DNA from: Armatimonadetes bacterium UBA5352
GTDB taxonomy: Bacteria; Armatimonadota; Zipacnadia; Zipacnadales; UBA5352
Direction: 5' to 3'
NCBI GenBank assembly: GCA_002411015.1
Contig: DHPY01000036.1
Coordinates: 1-16,576 of the forward strand
DNA: 16,576 nucleotides
Under the pieces are notes generated by a model. It worked only from the letters and a program-made list of their open reading frames with translations, was not told where the DNA came from and did not search any database. The position numbers and the translations under genes were made by a program. Positions 13,792 through 16,576 of the stretch are shown piece after piece. Within the stretch, counting starts at the first letter, position 1; the number at the start of each line of letters is the position of its first letter.

Positions 13792-13955
13792 GATGTAGGA
13801 CGCCGGGCCGCCATGCGCGGCCACAGCTTTCCGAGCACCACCCGGCGATGCCGGCACAGCTGGCCGCCGGGGATACTGCTGGCAACCCAGGCCGCGCGAC
13901 CATGGTCGGATCCGAGACGACGCGCGGTTGCACTCTCCAAATGAGGTGACACACA
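13792..13955 (+). promoter_or_regulatory. Long dnaK 5' leader with hairpins, one covering the ribosome binding site
   Basis: The predicted leader contains hairpins GGCCGC-catgc-GCGGCC (13806-13822) and CCGGC-gat-GCCGG (13842-13854). Near the gene, CACTC (13931-13935) can pair with GAGGTG (13943-13948) across a 7-base loop, with one bulged G. This weak stem would occlude the Shine-Dalgarno and could melt with heat. An ATG AGG TGA minimal ORF starts at 13941 just before the dnaK start. The presence of these pairings is seen directly; a regulatory role is inference. No protein gene fits in 13614-13955. Confidence 0.4.
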
Positions 13956-15842
13956 TTGGCTAAAGTGGTGGGAATTGACCTTGGCACCACCAACTCGTGC
14001 GTCGCGGTCGTCGAGGGCGGGGATCCGAAAGTCATCCCCAACTCCGAGGGCGGACGCACCACACCGTCGGTCGTCGCGATCACAAAGGATGGCGAGCGCC
14101 TCGTCGGGCAGCCCGCGAAGCGCCAGGCGGTCCTGAACCCGGAGCGCACCATCGCCTCCATTAAGCGCAGGATCGGCACGCGCGACCGCACGACCATTGA
14201 CGGGAAGGACTACACGCCCGAGCAGATCTCGGCGATGATCCTGCGCAAGCTCAAGGACGACGCCTCCGACTACCTCGGCGAGGACGTTACGCAGGCGGTA
14301 ATCACCGTGCCCGCGTACTTCGACGACAACCAGCGCACCGCGACCAAGCAGGCTGGTGAGATCGCGGGCCTTGAGGTCCTGCGCATCATCAACGAGCCGA
14401 CCGCCGCCGCGCTCGCCTACGGGCACGAGATGCAGAAGCTCGAGGGCACCATCATGGTCTACGACCTCGGTGGCGGCACCTTCGACGTCTCGATCCTCGA
14501 TGTCGAGGTGGACAAGTCCAACACCGCGGAGCGCGACTACTTCGAGGTCCGCGCGACCTCCGGCAATACGAAGCTGGGTGGCGATGACTTCGACGAGCGG
14601 ATCATGGACTGGATGGCCGAGGACTTCAAGAAGGAGGTCGGCATCGACCTCCGCAACGACCGCCAGGCCCTCCAGCGGCTCAAGGATGCCGCCGAGAAGG
14701 CAAAGGTCGAGCTCTCCAGCGCAATCCAGACGCAGATCTCACTGCCGTTCATCACGAACGTCGAGGGCGAGGGCCCAAAGCACCTTGAGATGACCCTCAC
14801 CCGCGCGAAGTTCGAGAACCTCGTGGCCGATCTGATCAACAAGACCAGCGAGAGCGTGCAGCGCTCGATGAACGACGCCGGGCTGACCGCCGGCGAGATT
14901 GACGACGTGATCCTCGTCGGCGGCTCAACGCGCATCCCGGCGGTGCAGAAGCTCGTCGAGGAGATCGCGGGAAAGGCGCCGCGCAAGGGCATCAACCCGG
15001 ATGAGGTCGTAGCGGTCGGCGCAGCCATCCAGGCCGCCGTGCTCGGCGACGAGATGCAGGACATGGTCCTCGTGGACGTCACGCCGCTCTCGCTCGGCAT
15101 CGAGACACTCGGCGATGTCTTCGACATCCTGATCGAGCGCAACACCTCGATCCCGACACGCGTGCAGCGCACCTACACCACGGCCTCGGACCACCAGTCC
15201 ACCGTTGAGGTGCACGTGCTCCAGGGCGAGCGCAAGCGCGCCAGCCAGAACAAGTCGCTCGGGCGCTTCCACCTGACCGGCATCCCGCCCGCTCCGCGCG
15301 GCGTGCCGCAGATCGAGGTCACCTTCGACATCGACGCCAACGGCATCCTGAACGTCACCGCGCGCGACAAGGCGACCGGCCGCGAGCAGGAGATCACGAT
15401 CACCGGCTCCGGCCAGCTCTCCGACGACGACGTGAAGAACATGGTCCATCAGGCTGAGGAGCATGCGGAGGAGGACCGGAAGTTCGAGGAGCTCGCCCGC
15501 ATGCGCAACTCCGCCGATCAGCTCGCCCATCAGCTCACCACGACGCTCGATGAGCTTGGCGAGCAGGTCTCGCAGGCAGATCGCGACATCGTGAGCCAGA
15601 AGATCACGGCGATGCAGGAGGCCGCGAAGGGCGACAGCGCCTCTGCGATCCAGTCGGCCATTGACGATGCGCAGAAGGAGTTCGCGCGCATCTCACAGCA
15701 GGCCTACGAGCGCGCCGCGGCCGCTGAGGCCCAGGCAGCCGGCGCAGCAGGCCCCGGCCCGGGCGCAGGCCCCGAGACCGGTGGCCCGACCGCCGGCGGC
15801 GACGTGATCGACGCCGAGTTCGAGGCCGAGGACGAAAAGTAG
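13956..15842 (+). CDS. dnaK: Molecular chaperone DnaK (Hsp70), TTG start
   Basis: A 628-residue Hsp70. The ATPase domain has GIDLGTTNS (6-14), Lys70 in TIASIKRRIG, INEPTAAALAYG (145-156), VYDLGGGTFDVS (168-179) and VGGSTRIP (321-328). The interdomain linker is VLVDVTPLSLGIET (371-384). The substrate-binding domain follows (LQGER...NKSLGRF...GIPPAPRG), then a helical lid and a Gly/Pro/Ala-rich tail ending in DVIDAEFEAEDEK. It lacks the ~23-residue insert after residue 75 that proteobacterial DnaKs carry. About eight extra residues precede YFEVRATSG compared with Bacillus DnaK, and GDVFDILI replaces the usual GGVMTKLI. Translation starts at TTG, with GAGGTGA 7 nt upstream; no in-frame ATG lies upstream, and MAKVVGID is the normal N-terminus. 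grpE and dnaJ are not adjacent; hsp20 follows. Confidence 0.98.
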   Translation: MAKVVGIDLGTTNSCVAVVEGGDPKVIPNSEGGRTTPSVVAITKDGERLVGQPAKRQAVLNPERTIASIKRRIGTRDRTTIDGKDYTPEQISAMILRKLKDDASDYLGEDVTQAVITVPAYFDDNQRTATKQAGEIAGLEVLRIINEPTAAALAYGHEMQKLEGTIMVYDLGGGTFDVSILDVEVDKSNTAERDYFEVRATSGNTKLGGDDFDERIMDWMAEDFKKEVGIDLRNDRQALQRLKDAAEKAKVELSSAIQTQISLPFITNVEGEGPKHLEMTLTRAKFENLVADLINKTSESVQRSMNDAGLTAGEIDDVILVGGSTRIPAVQKLVEEIAGKAPRKGINPDEVVAVGAAIQAAVLGDEMQDMVLVDVTPLSLGIETLGDVFDILIERNTSIPTRVQRTYTTASDHQSTVEVHVLQGERKRASQNKSLGRFHLTGIPPAPRGVPQIEVTFDIDANGILNVTARDKATGREQEITITGSGQLSDDDVKNMVHQAEEHAEEDRKFEELARMRNSADQLAHQLTTTLDELGEQVSQADRDIVSQKITAMQEAAKGDSASAIQSAIDDAQKEFARISQQAYERAAAAEAQAAGAAGPGPGAGPETGGPTAGGDVIDAEFEAEDEK

Positions 15843-15852
15843 TAGCGGATAA

Positions 15853-15886
15853 CCGGGCGGGCGTGTCGCGAGATGCGCCCGCCCGG
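15853..15886. other. Strong GC hairpin between dnaK and hsp20
   Basis: An 11-bp perfect stem, CCGGGCGGGCG (15853-15863) with CGCCCGCCCGG (15876-15886), around a 12-base loop, starting 10 nt after the dnaK stop. Flanking AA/TT bases extend it with a one-base bulge. The sequence after it is CTCCCC rather than a T run, so it is not a classical terminator. It may attenuate transcription or protect the dnaK message, setting the dnaK to hsp20 ratio. Confidence 0.75.
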
Positions 15887-15941
15887 GTTCCTCCCCAGGC
15901 GAGGAACAGAGGACGAACGACATACTGACATTGGAGATACA

Positions 15942-16364
15942 ATGCAGAGATCACTGACTCACCCATTCGAGGACTTCTTTGAGCTGAGGGACCGCCTCTA
16001 CCGGCTGCTCGACGAGAGCTTCACTCCCGCCGAGGCCGAGACAGCGCCATCCTTCAGCCCGCCCGTGGACATCCTGGCTGGCGACGAGGAGGTCGTGATC
16101 CTCGTCGAGTTGCCGGGCATGGGCCGCGACGACGTGAGCGTTGAGGTGCAGAATGGCACCGTGACGATCCGCGGAGAGCGCTCTGCCGACGCCGATGGTC
16201 AGTACTACCTGCGGGAGCGCCCCCGCGGCGCGTTCAGCAGATCGTTCTCTCTGGCATGGGAGCTTGATCCCGATAGCGTCTCCGCGAAACTTGAGAATGG
16301 CGTGTTGCGCGTGAGCATCGCCCGCCGCGAACGCGAGCGCAAGATCGAGGTCAGCGGCGACTAG
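15942..16364 (+). CDS. Small heat-shock protein, Hsp20/alpha-crystallin family
   Basis: A 140-residue small heat-shock protein. A short N-terminal arm (MQRSLTHPFEDFFELRDRLY) precedes the alpha-crystallin domain: PPVDILAGDEEVVILVELPGM (40-60 region), DDVSVEVQNGTVTIRGER, the YYLRERPRGAFSRSFSL strand pair, and the signature AKLENGVLRVSI. The IEV near the C-terminus can serve as the I-x-I/V anchor. It binds unfolding proteins for later rescue by DnaK, which is encoded immediately upstream. The start is the ATG at 15942, which has GGAGAT five bases before it; an in-frame ATG at 15873 falls inside the intergenic hairpin and has no site. The stop codon TAG shares its last two bases with the first unit of the 36-bp repeat array. 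Confidence 0.95.
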   Translation: MQRSLTHPFEDFFELRDRLYRLLDESFTPAEAETAPSFSPPVDILAGDEEVVILVELPGMGRDDVSVEVQNGTVTIRGERSADADGQYYLRERPRGAFSRSFSLAWELDPDSVSAKLENGVLRVSIARRERERKIEVSGD

Positions 16365-16576
16365 GAGCGGCTGGCTTCCTTGCCCGCCCGGGCCGTTCAG
16401 GAGGGGCGGGCTTCGCTGCTCGCCCGAGTCGTCCAGGAGCGGCGAGCTTCCTTGCCCGCCCGAGTCGTCCAGGAGCGGCTGGCTTCCTTGCCCGCCCGGG
16501 CCGTTCAGGAGGGGCTGGCTTCCTTGCCCGCCCGGGCCGTTCAGGAGGGGCTGGCTTCCTTGCCCGCCCGAGTCGT
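16363..16576. repeat. Tandem 36-bp repeat array, six copies, running off the window
   Basis: Units start at 16363, 16399, 16435, 16471, 16507 and 16543 with an exact 36-bp period; the sixth is cut two bases short by the window end. All begin AGGAG(C/G)GG and share a CTTCCTTGCCCGCCCG core (CTTCGCTGCTCGCCCG in unit 2). They differ mainly at the end, which is GGCCGTTC in units 1, 4, 5 and AGTCGTCC in units 2, 3, 6. Each can form a stem of about seven pairs, GGCnGGC with GCCnGCC around a TTCCTT loop (one mismatch or GU). There are no spacers, so it is a minisatellite and not a CRISPR. The frame that continues hsp20 past its stop is open throughout and reads as a 12-residue repeat such as ERLASLPARAVQ. 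Confidence 0.95.

Noticed and set aside
13741..13955. CIRCE or HAIR heat-shock operator
   Set aside because: Neither TTAGCACTC-N9-GAGTGCTAA nor CTTGAGT-N7-ACTCAAG is present; only partial TTGA/TCAA symmetry is seen.
16363..16576. Possible CRISPR array (36-bp repeats)
   Set aside because: The units are directly adjacent with no unique spacers, and no cas genes are present.

Overview
The window comes from a GC-rich bacterial chromosome, probably an uncultured, environmentally sampled lineage. The gene content points to the Armatimonadota / Hydrogenedentota / Planctomycetota style of genome: a DUF6785-type giant membrane protein, two Gfo/Idh/MocA oxidoreductases, an alkaline-phosphatase-fold sulfatase homologue, a DegT/DnrJ aminotransferase, a short neutral-ceramidase-like protein and a secreted DUF4838 protein. 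DnaK lacks the ~23-residue insert after the IKRRIG motif that proteobacterial DnaKs carry, which favours a terrabacterial group such as Armatimonadota. This placement is inference; no rRNA is present.

Layout. (1) Positions 1-587: a small four-helix-bundle (S23/IVP-type) gene bracketed on both sides by tandem 7-bp repeats, near-perfect AGCTATC downstream and a degenerate MGCYRTY version upstream. (2) 588-5261, minus strand: sulfatase-like hydrolase, then Gfo/Idh/MocA oxidoreductase, then the 14-helix-class membrane protein, in probable operon order, with a GACAGGCG hairpin between the first two. (3) 5358-7164, minus strand: a tightly coupled module of an SDH-type Clp-fold serine protease, a putative antitoxin and a MazF/PemK-like toxin. 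Its base composition is visibly less GC-rich than its neighbours, so it looks like an insertion into the carbohydrate cluster. (4) 7378-13613: a second Gfo/Idh/MocA oxidoreductase (minus) divergent from a plus-strand operon of DegT aminotransferase, ceramidase-like hydrolase (ATGA overlap) and signal-peptide-bearing DUF4838 protein, closed by a clear intrinsic terminator. (5) 13757-16364: a heat-shock unit, with a near-consensus promoter, ~165-nt leader, dnaK with a TTG start, a GC-rich hairpin, and hsp20. (6) 16363-16576: six head-to-tail copies of a 36-bp GC-rich repeat that begins inside the hsp20 stop codon and runs off the window.

How the genes may work together. Regions 2 and 4 look like one catabolic or remodelling locus for an unidentified sugar-like compound, possibly sulfated or phosphorylated and possibly amino- or cyclitol-type: a secreted glycan-acting protein, a membrane carrier, two NAD(P)-dependent oxidoreductases, a PLP aminotransferase and two metal hydrolases without signal peptides. 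No substrate can be read from the sequence. The most unusual features are the paired heptamer arrays around the four-helix-bundle gene, the protease-antitoxin-toxin operon, the threonine in place of the sulfatase Cys/Ser, and the 36-bp repeat tract.
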